A stretch of 64,000 nt of DNA from Nocardiopsis algeriensis (GCF_014203695.1 NZ_JACHJO010000008.1:62001-126000), one strand, 5' to 3'. Numbered from the stretch's first letter, positions 26,989 to 36,405 are shown. A program made the numbers and translations. The notes: a model not told the origin generated them from the sequence alone.

Positions 26989-27948
26989 ATGGTGCTCGCG
27001 GAACGGGAGTGGCCGGCGCACGCCGCCGGTGCTGTCCGCGTCGACCGCGCCCTCTGCGCCCGCCTGTTCTTCCTGCTCGGCGTCTTCGCTGTCGCCTGGC
27101 TCGTCGGGGGGACCGGTGTCGCCTCCGGCGAGACCGCCTCCGGCGGGCTCGCGGACTCGGTCCTGGGAGCCGGAGCCGACGGTGTCGGCCGAACGGTGTC
27201 CCGGATGTCGGCCGAGGAGCCCGGGACGTCGGACGGGAAGACGGAGAAGGCCCGATCCGCGTCCCGCGCGGTGGAGGGACTCGCCGACACGCTGGTTCCC
27301 TCGGCGCTGGAGGAGACCCGTACGGGGGAGGCCGCGGCCGGTGTCGTCGGGGAGACCGCCAACGGCACCGGCGAGCTGTTCGACGGCATCGCCCGCACCG
27401 GCCGGGAGATCGTCGGCACCGCCGACACGCCGGTGCGTGACGGCGGCCTGGTGGAATCGGTGGTCGAGGGGCTCGACGAGCCCGCCCTCGCCGCCGATCG
27501 ACCCGACGACACGCGGAACGCCGAGGCCCCGGAGACTCCGCGGACCGAGGGCGACGACCGTGCCCCCGAACCGGGGGACGGGACCGGCCCTTCCGAGGAG
27601 AAGCAGGCCGAGCGCGTGCAGCTCCTGCGCGAGCAGACCGCCGCGGCCTTCCAGGGAACCGGTGCCCAGGGCGCGGAGCCCTGGACCGGGTCCGCCGAAG
27701 CACCCGAACAGGCGGAGACCGGCGGCTCCGCCGAGCGCATCCACCTCTCCTCCAGTGGTGCGCACCACCAGAGCGGTGCCGACTCCACCGGCACCGCCGC
27801 GCCTTCCTTCCCCGCGCCCGGCGCCGCCGGGTTCCTGACGGCCCGGGCCGACCACCTGGCCCCCCGGGCCCACCGGGTCGCCCTGCCCGGCGACCCCACC
27901 CTGGTCGTCCGAGACGCCGCGGACGACCCCACGTTCTCTCCCGACTAG
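26989..27948 (+). CDS. Hypothetical secreted, low-complexity protein
   Basis: 319 aa. After a basic start, residues 26-45 (CARLFFLLGVFAVAWLVGG) form a signal peptide or anchor. The remainder is hydrophilic, rich in Gly, Ala, Glu, Thr and Asp, without Cys pairs or a recognisable domain, as in disordered surface proteins. The ribosome site GAGGAGGG is strong. The next gene, 157 bp away on the same strand, encodes an LPXTG wall protein, so both may belong to the cell surface of the same growth stage. No function is proposed. Confidence 0.75.
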   Translation: MVLAEREWPAHAAGAVRVDRALCARLFFLLGVFAVAWLVGGTGVASGETASGGLADSVLGAGADGVGRTVSRMSAEEPGTSDGKTEKARSASRAVEGLADTLVPSALEETRTGEAAAGVVGETANGTGELFDGIARTGREIVGTADTPVRDGGLVESVVEGLDEPALAADRPDDTRNAEAPETPRTEGDDRAPEPGDGTGPSEEKQAERVQLLREQTAAAFQGTGAQGAEPWTGSAEAPEQAETGGSAERIHLSSSGAHHQSGADSTGTAAPSFPAPGAAGFLTARADHLAPRAHRVALPGDPTLVVRDAADDPTFSPD

Positions 27949-28105
27949 AGCTGCGGACCCCGACCGCGGCCGGTCCGGTGTGCCCGTGCACACCCTTGAC
28001 CCCGCTGGCCTCCTGAGACGCTGCCCTGGAACGGGCACGCCTCCGGAGCCGGCCGACCGCGGTCCTTGCGCAGCCGTCCATATCTCAGCTGACAAAGGAC
28101 ATGTG

Positions 28106-28747
28106 ATGACTCACGAGACCCGTGCCCGCCTGGCTGCTGTCGCGGCCGCCGGCTTCCTGGCGATCGCCGCGACCGGATTCGCCCACGCGGGTGACGCCAC
28201 CAACGGCAACTACTCCGGAAGCGACCACCAGTCGATCGTCGAGGGCTACATGTCGGCCGAGGAGTACAGGAAGGCCGAGATCCAGGAGAAGGCCGAGGGC
28301 CACGAGCAGCTCGGCGAGGAAGAGAAGGCCGAGGGCCACGACAAGGCCGACGGGCACGAGAAGGCCGGCGAGCAGGAGAAGGCCGAGGGCCACGAGAAGA
28401 CCGAGGAGCACATGCCCGAGGACGGGCACGTGACGACCGGGGACTGCGCCGACGCGGCCGCGATCGCGGCGGCCAAGGGCTACACGAACATGAACATCCA
28501 CTGCGGCGACAAGGTCCACGACCCGGGTTACGCCGAGCCGGAGCCCGAGCCCACGCCCGACAAGCCGGAGCCGAAGCCCGAGCCCACGCCCGACAAGCCC
28601 GAGCCGAAGCCCGAGCCCACGCCCGACAAGCCGGACGAGCTGCCCAAGACCGGCATCGGCATGGCCGGTCTGGTCGCCTCCGCGACCGTGGCCGCCGCCG
28701 CCGGTGTGGGCCTGATCGCCGCCGGACGCCGCCGGTCCCGGTCCTGA
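28106..28747 (+). CDS. Sortase-anchored (LPKTG) cell-wall protein
   Basis: 213 aa. A signal peptide ends about AHAGDA (residue 28). The mature part has charged repeats of the type KAEGH (four or more copies), a central pair of Cys (GDCADAAAIAAA and NIHCGDK) and a Pro-rich wall-spanning repeat PEPKPEPTPDK (about three copies). Next comes LPKTG, a hydrophobic helix and a basic RRRSRS tail, a complete sortase signal. It would be covalently joined to peptidoglycan. AAAGGA precedes the ATG by 6 nt. The sortase gene is not in the window. Confidence 0.9.
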   Translation: MTHETRARLAAVAAAGFLAIAATGFAHAGDATNGNYSGSDHQSIVEGYMSAEEYRKAEIQEKAEGHEQLGEEEKAEGHDKADGHEKAGEQEKAEGHEKTEEHMPEDGHVTTGDCADAAAIAAAKGYTNMNIHCGDKVHDPGYAEPEPEPTPDKPEPKPEPTPDKPEPKPEPTPDKPDELPKTGIGMAGLVASATVAAAAGVGLIAAGRRRSRS

Positions 28748-28806
28748 ACCGGACGGCGGGCGCTCCGGACCTGTGACGGCGGGGCCTGCTTTCCGGTCGG
28801 TGCGAC

Positions 28807-29148
28807 CCTCCTGGGGTGCGGTTTCCCGTTCCGTGAGGAACGCGGTGGACTGCGGGGTGCCGAACACCCCAGGGGGCGAGGACCCGAAGAGAGCAGGATC
28901 TCGCGCCGACATGCGGGGTCCGGGCCCTTCGCCCGGAGCGACCTTTCCGAGGTGCGGTTTCCCGTTCCGTGAGGAACGCGGTGGACTGCGGGACACCGCA
29001 CCGAGGAAGGCGGGTTTCGGAGAAGGGCAGCAGGATCCCCGTCGGCACGCGGGTGCCGGGTTGGAGCAGACGGCCGACCGCCTTCGTTTCCCCGTTCCGT
29101 GAGGAACGCGGTGGACTGCGGGGGAGCGGAGTGGCGGCCGCGGCCCGC
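28807..29148 (+). repeat. Three tandem copies of a structured (probably RNA) element
   Basis: Copies at about 28807-28876, 28943-29010 and 29071-29148 share a core of about 36 nt. Inside it CGTTCC-GTGA-GGAACG folds into a 6-bp hairpin with a GNRA tetraloop (28827-28842, 28963-28978, 29093-29108), followed by GCGGTGGACTGCGGG. In copies 1 and 2 the core is closed by 12-bp stems whose sequences differ but still pair: CCTCCTGGGGTG with CACCCCAGGGGG, and CTTTCCGAGGTG with CACCGAGGAAGG, the latter holding a tandem G-A pair. Copy 3 has a shorter CCGCC/GGCGG stem. G-U pairs and the GNRA loop favour the plus strand. Spacers also share GCAGGATC and GCGGG stretches. No coding is seen. Confidence 0.75.
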
Positions 29149-29529
29149 CCGGTACGTGAGCCGAGTCCTCCCGGGAATATCCGGGGGGACTCGCCGCATT
29201 CCGGGGACAGGCCCGTCTCGGAACCCCAAGTGTGACCGAAGTCACCCGATGTGGACGTTCCGGGTGCTCTCCCGCGCCGGTCGGAGGCCCTGAGGAGGTG
29301 CTTCTCAGCCGCTTCGCCCGCACTTCGGGCCGACAGCGTTGCACCAAGCGCTTATTCTGCGGATGCCGGTGGGTGCGGCCGCGCTCCGCGAAGCGGAGGC
29401 CGACGGGCGGAAGCCCTCCCACCGACCCGTCGACGGGGGAAGGCCAGGAATTTCGGTTACTGTCGGTTTCCGCGGGAGCCGAGAAACCGCGACCGACAGA
29501 TCACGCAGGGCTAGACGTAGGGGAAGAGC
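29149..29529 (+). other. Long leader region upstream of topA
   Basis: About 380 bp with no convincing gene. It holds several short hairpins (for example around 29380-29400, CGCTCCGCGAAGCGGAG). CGGTTACTGTCGGTTTC at about 29454-29470 is followed by the mirror-like GAGAAACCGCGACCGACAG, so topA may have a structured leader. Topoisomerase I genes are commonly supercoiling-regulated, but no specific element can be named here. Confidence 0.45.
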
Positions 29530-32334
29530 GTGCCAGCCACGAAGGGCAGCGCCGGAAAGAACGGCTCGAAGGACAGCGGACGTCAGGGGGCGGGAACCGC
29601 TCTCGTCATCGTCGAGTCGCCCGCCAAGGCGAAGACGATCGCCGGCTACCTGGGGCGCGGCTACGTCGTGGAGTCCAGCATCGGCCACATCCGCGACATG
29701 CCCAACAAGGCTGCCGAGATCCCCGCCAAGTACAAGGGCGAGCCCTGGGCCCGCCTCGGTGTGAACGTGGAGCGCGACTTCGAGCCCCTCTACGTGGTCA
29801 ACACCGACAAGAAGTCGCACGTGCGCAAGCTCAAGGAGCTCATGGCCGAGGCCGACGAACTCCTGCTCGCCACCGATGAGGACCGGGAGGGGGAGGCGAT
29901 CGCCTGGCACCTCCTGGAGGAGCTCAAGCCCAAGATCCCCGTCCGCCGCATGGTGTTCAACGAGATCACCAAGGAGGCCATCCAGCGGGCGGCCCACAAC
30001 ACGCGCGACCTCAACACCCGCCTGGTCAGCGCCCAGGAGACCCGGCGCATCCTGGACCGCCTCTACGGCTACGAGGTCTCTCCCGTGCTGTGGAAGAAGG
30101 TCATGCCCAAGCTCTCCGCGGGCCGGGTGCAGTCCGTGGCCACCCGCCTGGTGGTCGAGCGCGAACGCGAGCGGATGGCCTTCACCCCCGCCGAGTACTG
30201 GGACGTCAAGGCCCTTTTCGAGGTCGTCGGCGCGGACGCCGCCGACGGCCCCACGGCCTTCCCGGCGGCTCTGGTCGCCGTGGACGGGACCCGTGTCGCG
30301 GTCGGGCGGGACTTCACCTCCGGGGGCACCGTGCGCTCCGACCGCGCGGTGCGCCAGCTCGACGAGGCCGCCGCGCGCGGCCTGACCGAGCGGTTGGAGG
30401 GGGCCGACTTCTCCGTCTCCTCGGTGGAGCGCAAGCCCTACCGGCGCTCGCCGTACGCGCCGTTCCGCACCACCACGCTGCAGCAGGAGGCCTCGCGCAA
30501 GCTCGGCCTGTCCGCCAAGCAGACCATGCAGGTCGCCCAGCGGCTGTACGAGAACGGTTACATCACCTACATGCGCACCGACAGCACCACGCTGTCGGAG
30601 AGCGCCCTCGGCGCCGCACGCAACCAGGTGCGAAGCCTGTACGGGGCCGACTACCTGCCCGACAAGCCCCGCGTGTACGCCAAGAAGGTCAAGAACGCGC
30701 AGGAGGCACACGAGGCGATCCGGCCTGCGGGAGACACCTTCCGCACGCCCTCCCAGACCGGGCTGAGCGGCCCCGAGAAGCGGCTCTACGAGCTGATCTG
30801 GAAGCGCACCGTCGCCTCGCAGATGAAGGACGCGGTCGGCGAGTCCGTCACCGTGAAGCTGCGCGGTACCTCGTCCGCGGGCGAGACGGCCGAGTTCAAC
30901 GCGACCGGCAAGGTCATCACCTTCCACGGTTTCCTCAAGGCGTACGTGGAGGGCTCCGACGACCCCGCCGCCGACCTGGACGACCGTGAGCGCCGCCTGC
31001 CGCCCGTGGCGGAGGGCGACCCCCTCACGGTGCGGAGCATGGAGGCCGAGGGGCACAGCACCCGGCCGCCCGCGCGCTACACCGAGGCGAGCCTGGTCAA
31101 GGAGCTGGAGGAGCGCGAGATCGGCCGCCCCTCCACCTACGCCTCCATCATCGGCACCATCCTCGACCGCGAGTACGTGTTCAAGAAGGGCACGGCACTG
31201 GTGCCCTCCTTCCTGGCCTTCGCCGTGGTGCAGCTGCTGGAGCGGCACTTCGGCAACCTGGTGGACTACGAGTTCACGGCGCGCATGGAGGACGTCCTCG
31301 ACGCGATCGCCCGGGGTGAGGCCGAGGGCCTGCCGTGGCTGCGCCGCTTCTACTTCGGCGGTGAGGGCTCCGAGGGCGAGCGCGAGACCGGGCTCAAGGA
31401 GCTGGTGAGCGACAACCTCTCCGAGATCGACCCCAAGGAGATCAGCTCCCTGCCACTGCCGGGCACCGACATCGTGCTGCGGGTCGGCCGCTACGGCCCC
31501 TACCTGGATCGCGACGGCACCCGGGTCAACGTTCCCGACGACCTGGCACCGGACGAGCTGACCAAGGAGAAGGCCGAGGAGCTGTTCGCCCAGCCCAGCG
31601 GCGACCGGGAACTGGGCACCGACCCGGCGACCGGCCGCACCGTCGTGGCCAAGTCCGGGCGCTTCGGGCCCTACGTCACCGAGATCATCGAGGAGCCGGA
31701 GGAAGGCGAGGGGCGCAAGGCCAAGGCGGTCAAGCCGCGCACCAGCTCCCTGCTGAAGTCGATGAGCCTGGACACGGTCACGCTGGAGGACGCGCTCAAG
31801 CTGCTGTCGCTGCCCCGCGTCGTCGGCGAGCTCGACGGCGAGGAGGTCACCGCCCAGAACGGCCGGTTCGGCCCCTACCTCAAGAAGGGCACCGACAGCC
31901 GCTCCCTGGAGACCGAGGAGCAGATGTTCACGGTCACCCTGGAAGAGGCGGAGAAGCTCTTCGCCCAGCCCAAGCAGCGCGGCCGCCGCACCGCGGCACC
32001 GCCGCTGCGCGAGCTGGGCGAGGACCCGGCGACCGGGGCCAAGATGGTGATCAAGGACGGCCGGTTCGGCCCCTACGTCACGGACGGGGAGGTCAACGCC
32101 TCGCTGCGCAAGGGCGACGAGGTGGAGAAGATCACCGACGAGCGGGCCGCCGAGCTGCTCGCCGAGCGCCGGGCCAAGGCCCCGGCCAAGAAGAAGGCCC
32201 CGGCCAAGAAGCCCGCCGCCAAGAAGACGACGGCCAAGAAGACCACCGCCAAGAAGACCGCTGCCAAGAAGACGGCAGCGGCCGAGAAGGCGCCGGCCCG
32301 CAAGACCGGGACTCCCCGCTCGGCCGAGGACTAG
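29530..32334 (+). CDS. topA: DNA topoisomerase I (type IA)
   Basis: 934 aa. The TOPRIM domain opens with ALVIVESPAKAKTIAGYL and carries the metal triad in ATDEDREGEAIAW. The nucleophilic Tyr is in YITYMRTDSTTLS (about residue 350). The C-terminal half lacks zinc fingers. It has instead about four GR(Y/F)GPY repeats and a long Lys/Ala tail (AKKTTAKKT-type), the usual actinobacterial version that binds DNA and aids processivity. The GTG start has GGGGAAGAG upstream. It relaxes negative supercoils and is essential. Confidence 0.97.
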   Translation: MPATKGSAGKNGSKDSGRQGAGTALVIVESPAKAKTIAGYLGRGYVVESSIGHIRDMPNKAAEIPAKYKGEPWARLGVNVERDFEPLYVVNTDKKSHVRKLKELMAEADELLLATDEDREGEAIAWHLLEELKPKIPVRRMVFNEITKEAIQRAAHNTRDLNTRLVSAQETRRILDRLYGYEVSPVLWKKVMPKLSAGRVQSVATRLVVERERERMAFTPAEYWDVKALFEVVGADAADGPTAFPAALVAVDGTRVAVGRDFTSGGTVRSDRAVRQLDEAAARGLTERLEGADFSVSSVERKPYRRSPYAPFRTTTLQQEASRKLGLSAKQTMQVAQRLYENGYITYMRTDSTTLSESALGAARNQVRSLYGADYLPDKPRVYAKKVKNAQEAHEAIRPAGDTFRTPSQTGLSGPEKRLYELIWKRTVASQMKDAVGESVTVKLRGTSSAGETAEFNATGKVITFHGFLKAYVEGSDDPAADLDDRERRLPPVAEGDPLTVRSMEAEGHSTRPPARYTEASLVKELEEREIGRPSTYASIIGTILDREYVFKKGTALVPSFLAFAVVQLLERHFGNLVDYEFTARMEDVLDAIARGEAEGLPWLRRFYFGGEGSEGERETGLKELVSDNLSEIDPKEISSLPLPGTDIVLRVGRYGPYLDRDGTRVNVPDDLAPDELTKEKAEELFAQPSGDRELGTDPATGRTVVAKSGRFGPYVTEIIEEPEEGEGRKAKAVKPRTSSLLKSMSLDTVTLEDALKLLSLPRVVGELDGEEVTAQNGRFGPYLKKGTDSRSLETEEQMFTVTLEEAEKLFAQPKQRGRRTAAPPLRELGEDPATGAKMVIKDGRFGPYVTDGEVNASLRKGDEVEKITDERAAELLAERRAKAPAKKKAPAKKPAAKKTTAKKTTAKKTAAKKTAAAEKAPARKTGTPRSAED

Positions 32335-32347
32335 CAGAACAGACCGG

Positions 32348-32385
32348 GACCACCCGGGCACACCCGCCGGTGTGCCCGGGTGGTC
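32348..32385 (+). terminator. Terminator after topA
   Basis: GACCACCCGGGCACAC (32348-32363) pairs with GTGTGCCCGGGTGGTC (32370-32385): a perfect 16-bp stem with a 6-nt loop. Confidence 0.9.
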
Positions 32386-32610
32386 GCTGTCGGTGCCCTT
32401 CCGCCCCGCGTCCGACCCCGAACGCGGCTCCGTCCCGCCCCTGTCCGGGGACACGTCTTCCGTACTAGGGTGGATCCGCCGCACACGCCCCAGGGTGTGT
32501 ACCTGCCCCGTCGGACCGCGAGGACGTGCGCGTCCCCGCAAGGGGTCCACCGAACCCAGGAGCACGACGGCCCGTTCCTTCCCCGTTTCCTCACGAATGA
32601 CCTGAGCGCC

Positions 32611-34716
32611 ATGAGCAGACCTGCATCACCGGGAGCGCCGTCCGAGGCGCACAACGTCCTCGCGATCACACCCTTTCGCCGGCTGTGGATCTCGCTCTCC
32701 CTCTCCAGCCTGGGCGACTGGCTCAGCCTCCTGGCCCTGATCTCCCTGGCGGTGGTCTTCACCGCCGACGGTCCGCACCTGGCCCGGTACCTGGCGGTCG
32801 CCGGGGTCGTGGCGGTCAGGCTCGCCCCCGCTGTCCTGCTCAGCCCGCTGGCCGGACCGCTCGCCGACCGCCTCGACCGGCGCTGGACCATGGTCGTCGG
32901 CGACGTGCTGCGCGCCCTGCTCTACATCTCCATCCCCGTCGTCGGCCTGCTGGCGCCCGGGTCCGGTCTGGTCTGGCTGTTCGTCGCGAGCTTCCTCGCC
33001 GAGGTCGTCGCCCTGCTGTGGACCCCGGCCAAGGACTCCGCCGTGCCCAGCCTGGTGCCCCGCAAGCTCCTCGGGCAGGCCGACAAACTGGTCCTGTTCA
33101 CCACCTACGGCACCGCGCCCGTCGCGGCCCTGCTGTTCGCCGCCCTGGCATCGGTGAGCAACCTGCTCGGCGCCCTGCTGCCGGGCATGGCCAAGCCCGA
33201 GGCGGACATCGCCCTCTACCTCAACGGCCTCACCTTCCTCGTCGCGGCCGCCGTCGCCGCCGGACTGCCGATCCCCTCGCACCGTCCCGGCAAGGACGAC
33301 GAGAGCCCCACCCGGGACAGCCGCATCCTCGCGTCGGTGTGGAACCGGCCGCGCGGAGCGGTCGGCGGTCCGCTGCTGACCGGTCTGACCCTGGGAATGC
33401 TCGCCACCGTCGCCGCGGGCGGCGCCGTCATCGGAGCCGGCCGCCTCCACGCGGAGGCGCTGGGAGCGGGCAACGCAGGGTTCGGCATGCTCTTCGCCGC
33501 GGTCTTCGGCGGCATGGCGCTCGGTGTGGTCTCGGGGCCGCGGATCCTCAAGAAGCTCAGCCGCCGCCGGATGTTCGGCGTGGGCGCCGCCCTCGCCGCG
33601 TTCGTCCTCCTGCCGGCGGGCGCCGTCTGGGACATGGTGCTCACCGTCTTCCTCGTCCTGGCCCTCGGTGTCTGCGCCGGTGTCGCGTGGGCGGCCGGCC
33701 TGGCCGTCGTCGCCCGCGAGACCGAGGAGGAGGACCGGGGCGCCGTGCACGCCCACCTCAACGGCACGGCCCGCCTCACCCTGCTGCTGTCCGCCGTGCT
33801 CGCGCCGGTGGCCGCCGGGTTCGTCGGCGACCACGCCCTTCCGGTGGGCCCCCTCACCTACGACCTGAGGGGCACCGGCGTCGTCCTGTCGGTGGTCGGC
33901 CTGCTGGCCGCGGTGGCCGCCCTGGTGGCCCACCGCCAGGTCAACAAGGGCGACCCCGAGGCCGGACCCGGCCTGATCCCCGAGCTCTTCGCGGCCCTGC
34001 GCGGCGTGGCGGTCCCCGTCGAGGGAACCGAGGAGGAGAAGCCCACCGGCGCCTTCATCGTCCTCGAAGGCGGTGAGGGCGCGGGCAAGTCCACCCAGGT
34101 GCGCGAACTCACCGTGTGGCTGCGCGACCAGGGGTTCGAGGTGGTCAGCACCCGCCAGCCGGGCGCCACCAAACTGGGCATGCGGCTGCGCGCCCTGCTC
34201 CTGGACCGGGAGAACTCGCACATCACCCCGCGTGCCGAGGCCCTGCTGTACGCCGCCGACAAGGCCGACCACGTCCAGCAGGAGATCCTGCCCGCGCTGC
34301 GGCGCGGTGCCGTCGTCATCAGCGACCGCTACGTCGACTCCACGCTCGCCTACCAGGGCGCGGGGCGCGAACTGGACCCGGACGACATCCGCCGCATCAG
34401 CGACTGGGCCACACAGGGCCTGGTGCCCGACCTGACGGTGCTGCTGGACGTGCGGCCCGAGGAGGGGCTGGCCCGCCTGGGCGGCGCGGTCGACCGCATC
34501 GAGGCCGAGTCGGCCGAGTTCCACAACCGGGTGCGCAAGGGCTTCCTCGACCTGGCCCGGCAGGACCCCGAGCGCTACCTGGTGCTCGACGCCCGCGAGC
34601 CGCAGGAGAAGGTCACCCGGGAGATCCGGCGCCGGGTACGGGCCTTCCTGCCGGACCCGGTCCCGAGCAACGCCGAGGCGGTCACCGGCATGATCCCCGT
34701 GATCAGGAACAACTGA
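32611..34716 (+). CDS. tmk: Thymidylate kinase fused to an MFS-like membrane domain
   Basis: 701 aa. Residues 1 to about 440 form a 10-12 helix MFS-type domain (SLGDWLSLLALISL, LADRLDRRWTMVVGDVLRALL). From about 478 follows a complete dTMP kinase: P-loop LEGGEGAGKST, the DRY-like ISDRYVDSTLAYQGAGREL and a LID region. It makes dTDP from dTMP next to topA and holB. The same fusion exists in Streptomyces (the gene beside topA), so it is lineage-typical. The membrane part's cargo is unknown. ATG 32611 follows only a weak ribosome site (GAGCG), and longer upstream frames have no support. Confidence 0.92.
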   Translation: MSRPASPGAPSEAHNVLAITPFRRLWISLSLSSLGDWLSLLALISLAVVFTADGPHLARYLAVAGVVAVRLAPAVLLSPLAGPLADRLDRRWTMVVGDVLRALLYISIPVVGLLAPGSGLVWLFVASFLAEVVALLWTPAKDSAVPSLVPRKLLGQADKLVLFTTYGTAPVAALLFAALASVSNLLGALLPGMAKPEADIALYLNGLTFLVAAAVAAGLPIPSHRPGKDDESPTRDSRILASVWNRPRGAVGGPLLTGLTLGMLATVAAGGAVIGAGRLHAEALGAGNAGFGMLFAAVFGGMALGVVSGPRILKKLSRRRMFGVGAALAAFVLLPAGAVWDMVLTVFLVLALGVCAGVAWAAGLAVVARETEEEDRGAVHAHLNGTARLTLLLSAVLAPVAAGFVGDHALPVGPLTYDLRGTGVVLSVVGLLAAVAALVAHRQVNKGDPEAGPGLIPELFAALRGVAVPVEGTEEEKPTGAFIVLEGGEGAGKSTQVRELTVWLRDQGFEVVSTRQPGATKLGMRLRALLLDRENSHITPRAEALLYAADKADHVQQEILPALRRGAVVISDRYVDSTLAYQGAGRELDPDDIRRISDWATQGLVPDLTVLLDVRPEEGLARLGGAVDRIEAESAEFHNRVRKGFLDLARQDPERYLVLDAREPQEKVTREIRRRVRAFLPDPVPSNAEAVTGMIPVIRNN

Positions 34717-34729
34717 CCGGAAGCGGAAG

Positions 34730-34763
34730 GGGCCCGGCGGCCGCGGAAGCGGCTGCCGGGCCC
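34730..34763 (+). terminator. Hairpin between tmk and holB
   Basis: GGGCCCGGCGGCCGC (34730-34744) and GCGGCTGCCGGGCCC (34749-34763) pair over 15 bp (one G-U) around a GGAA loop. Confidence 0.8.
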
Positions 34764-34850
34764 CCGTGCGTCCGGGCCTGTGGACAGCGCACGCCTGTCG
34801 CCCCCGGAACCTATTCTTGAAGAAATCCCGCGGATCCGAGGAGGTAGGGC

Positions 34851-36023
34851 GTGACGGTCTTCGACGACCTCGTCGGCCAGCAGGCGGCGGTGGCACAGCT
34901 GGAACGGGCCGTGTCGGGCGCGGCCGACCTCGTGTCGGGGGGCACCGGCGCGGGGATGACCCACGCCTGGCTGTTCACCGGACCGCCGGGGTCGGGTCGG
35001 GCCGAGGCCGCCCGCGCCTTCGCCGCCGCCCTCCAGTGCCGCGACGGCGGCTGCGGCCACTGCGACTCCTGTCACCAGGTTCTCGCCGGAACCCACCCGG
35101 ACGTGCTCTACGTGCGTCCCAGCGGCCTCAGCTTCGGCGTGGCGGCCACCCGAGACCTGGTCCTGCGCTCGAGTTCCAAGCCCTCGGGCGGGCGCTTCCG
35201 GATCGTGCTGTTCGAAGACGCCGACCGGGCCACCGAGGCCGCCTCCAACGCCCTGCTCAAGGCGGTCGAGGAGCCCTCACCGCGCACCGTCTGGCTGCTG
35301 TGCACACCCGCCCCCGACGACCTGCTCGTCACCATCCGCTCCCGCTGCCGCCTGGTCACCCTCACCACGCCCGGCACCCGTGAGATCGTCGACGCCCTGG
35401 TCCGACTCGACGGTGTGGACGACGCCACCGCCCGGGCCGCCGCGGTCGCCGCGGCCGGCCGGGTGGATCGTGCCCGCCGCCTGGCCACCGATCCCGAGGC
35501 GCGCCGGCGCCGGGAGGAGGTGCTGTCCATCCCCGCCAGACTCGACGGCCTGGGCGCGTGCGTCGGTTTCGCCGCCCGCCTCTACGAGATCGCCGAGGAG
35601 GAGTCCAAGGCGATCACCACCGCCCTCGACGAGAAGGAGAAGGGGGAGCTGCGCGCCGCGTTCGGCGAGGGCTCCACCGGCAAGGGCGTGGCCAAGGCCG
35701 TCCGCGGCTCGGCCGGGGCCATGAAGGAGCTGGAGGAGCGCCAGAAGCGCCGGGCCACCCGCGTCAAGCGCGACTCCTACGACCGCGCCCTGCTCGATCT
35801 GGCCGCCTTCTACCGCGACGTGCTCACCCTCCAGCTCGGCGCCGACGTGGAGCGCTCCACGGGCGAGCGCTCCGGAGACCTGGAGCGGATCGCCCGCACC
35901 ACCTCCCCCGAGAGCACGCTCAGGCGCATCGACGCCATCATGGAGTGCCGCAGGCGCATCGCCGCCAACGTGCATCCCCAGATCGCCATGGAGGCCATGA
36001 CCTCCGCGCTCCTGGTCGGCTGA
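34851..36023 (+). CDS. holB: DNA polymerase III delta-prime subunit
   Basis: 390 aa clamp-loader AAA+ protein. The P-loop reads GPPGSGRAEAA, with Arg instead of the catalytic Lys, as expected for the ATP-inactive delta-prime subunit. A zinc knuckle (CRDGGCGHCDSC, about 63-74) and sensor SNALLKAVEEP follow, then SRCRLVTL. The C-terminal half has a charged coiled segment (LEERQKRRATRVKRD). The GTG start is preceded by GAGGTAGGG. It follows tmk as in other actinobacteria. Confidence 0.93.
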   Translation: MTVFDDLVGQQAAVAQLERAVSGAADLVSGGTGAGMTHAWLFTGPPGSGRAEAARAFAAALQCRDGGCGHCDSCHQVLAGTHPDVLYVRPSGLSFGVAATRDLVLRSSSKPSGGRFRIVLFEDADRATEAASNALLKAVEEPSPRTVWLLCTPAPDDLLVTIRSRCRLVTLTTPGTREIVDALVRLDGVDDATARAAAVAAAGRVDRARRLATDPEARRRREEVLSIPARLDGLGACVGFAARLYEIAEEESKAITTALDEKEKGELRAAFGEGSTGKGVAKAVRGSAGAMKELEERQKRRATRVKRDSYDRALLDLAAFYRDVLTLQLGADVERSTGERSGDLERIARTTSPESTLRRIDAIMECRRRIAANVHPQIAMEAMTSALLVG

Positions 36024-36405
36024 GCCCGGCCGCTGCGGACGCGGGGCCGCCGAGCTGCCCGACGTCTGCCCCGAGGAGGCCGTGCCCCGGGAACAGGTAC
36101 GGAAGCCCCCTCCCCGTCGGACGTCCCGGGCCGAACGCGCCGGGACGCGGTCGGCGGCGGACGTGCACCCGCCCCGCGCGGCTCCGCGGCCGTCCGGACC
36201 GGGATGATACGGAGAACACGGTCCGAGAGGTGCGTCCCGCGTGATCGCGGCCGGCCCGAGGGGCTCGCGGCCCCGGGCCGGAGAGGCGCACGGACGCAGG
36301 AGAAGACGGCCGGCGCGAACCGGTGCCGGACGATCGCCGTCGCACACACGGGATCGACGACGGCACCGCCGCGCGGACGCGGCAGACGACGAGAGGCGGA
36401 CACGG
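36024..36405. other. Intergenic region with one hairpin, no gene seen
   Basis: 382 bp. CCGGCCC (36251-36257) and GGGCCGG (36276-36282), with GGGGC/GCCCC inside, make a hairpin that could terminate holB. Frames running through the region are Arg-rich high-GC shadows without ribosome sites. Confidence 0.5.

Noticed and set aside
28821..29122. CRISPR array
   Set aside because: The 36-nt conserved core occurs three times, but the intervals are about 93-100 nt, unequal and themselves partly similar, and no cas genes are present. The closing stems belong to the repeat unit.
29232..29879. 215-residue frame overlapping the topA start
   Set aside because: Its second half is topA in the wrong frame and its first half has no coding signs or start signal.
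34980..35010. Loss of the P-loop Lys in holB as evidence of gene decay
   Set aside because: Delta-prime subunits normally lack a functional ATP site, so GPPGSGR is expected.
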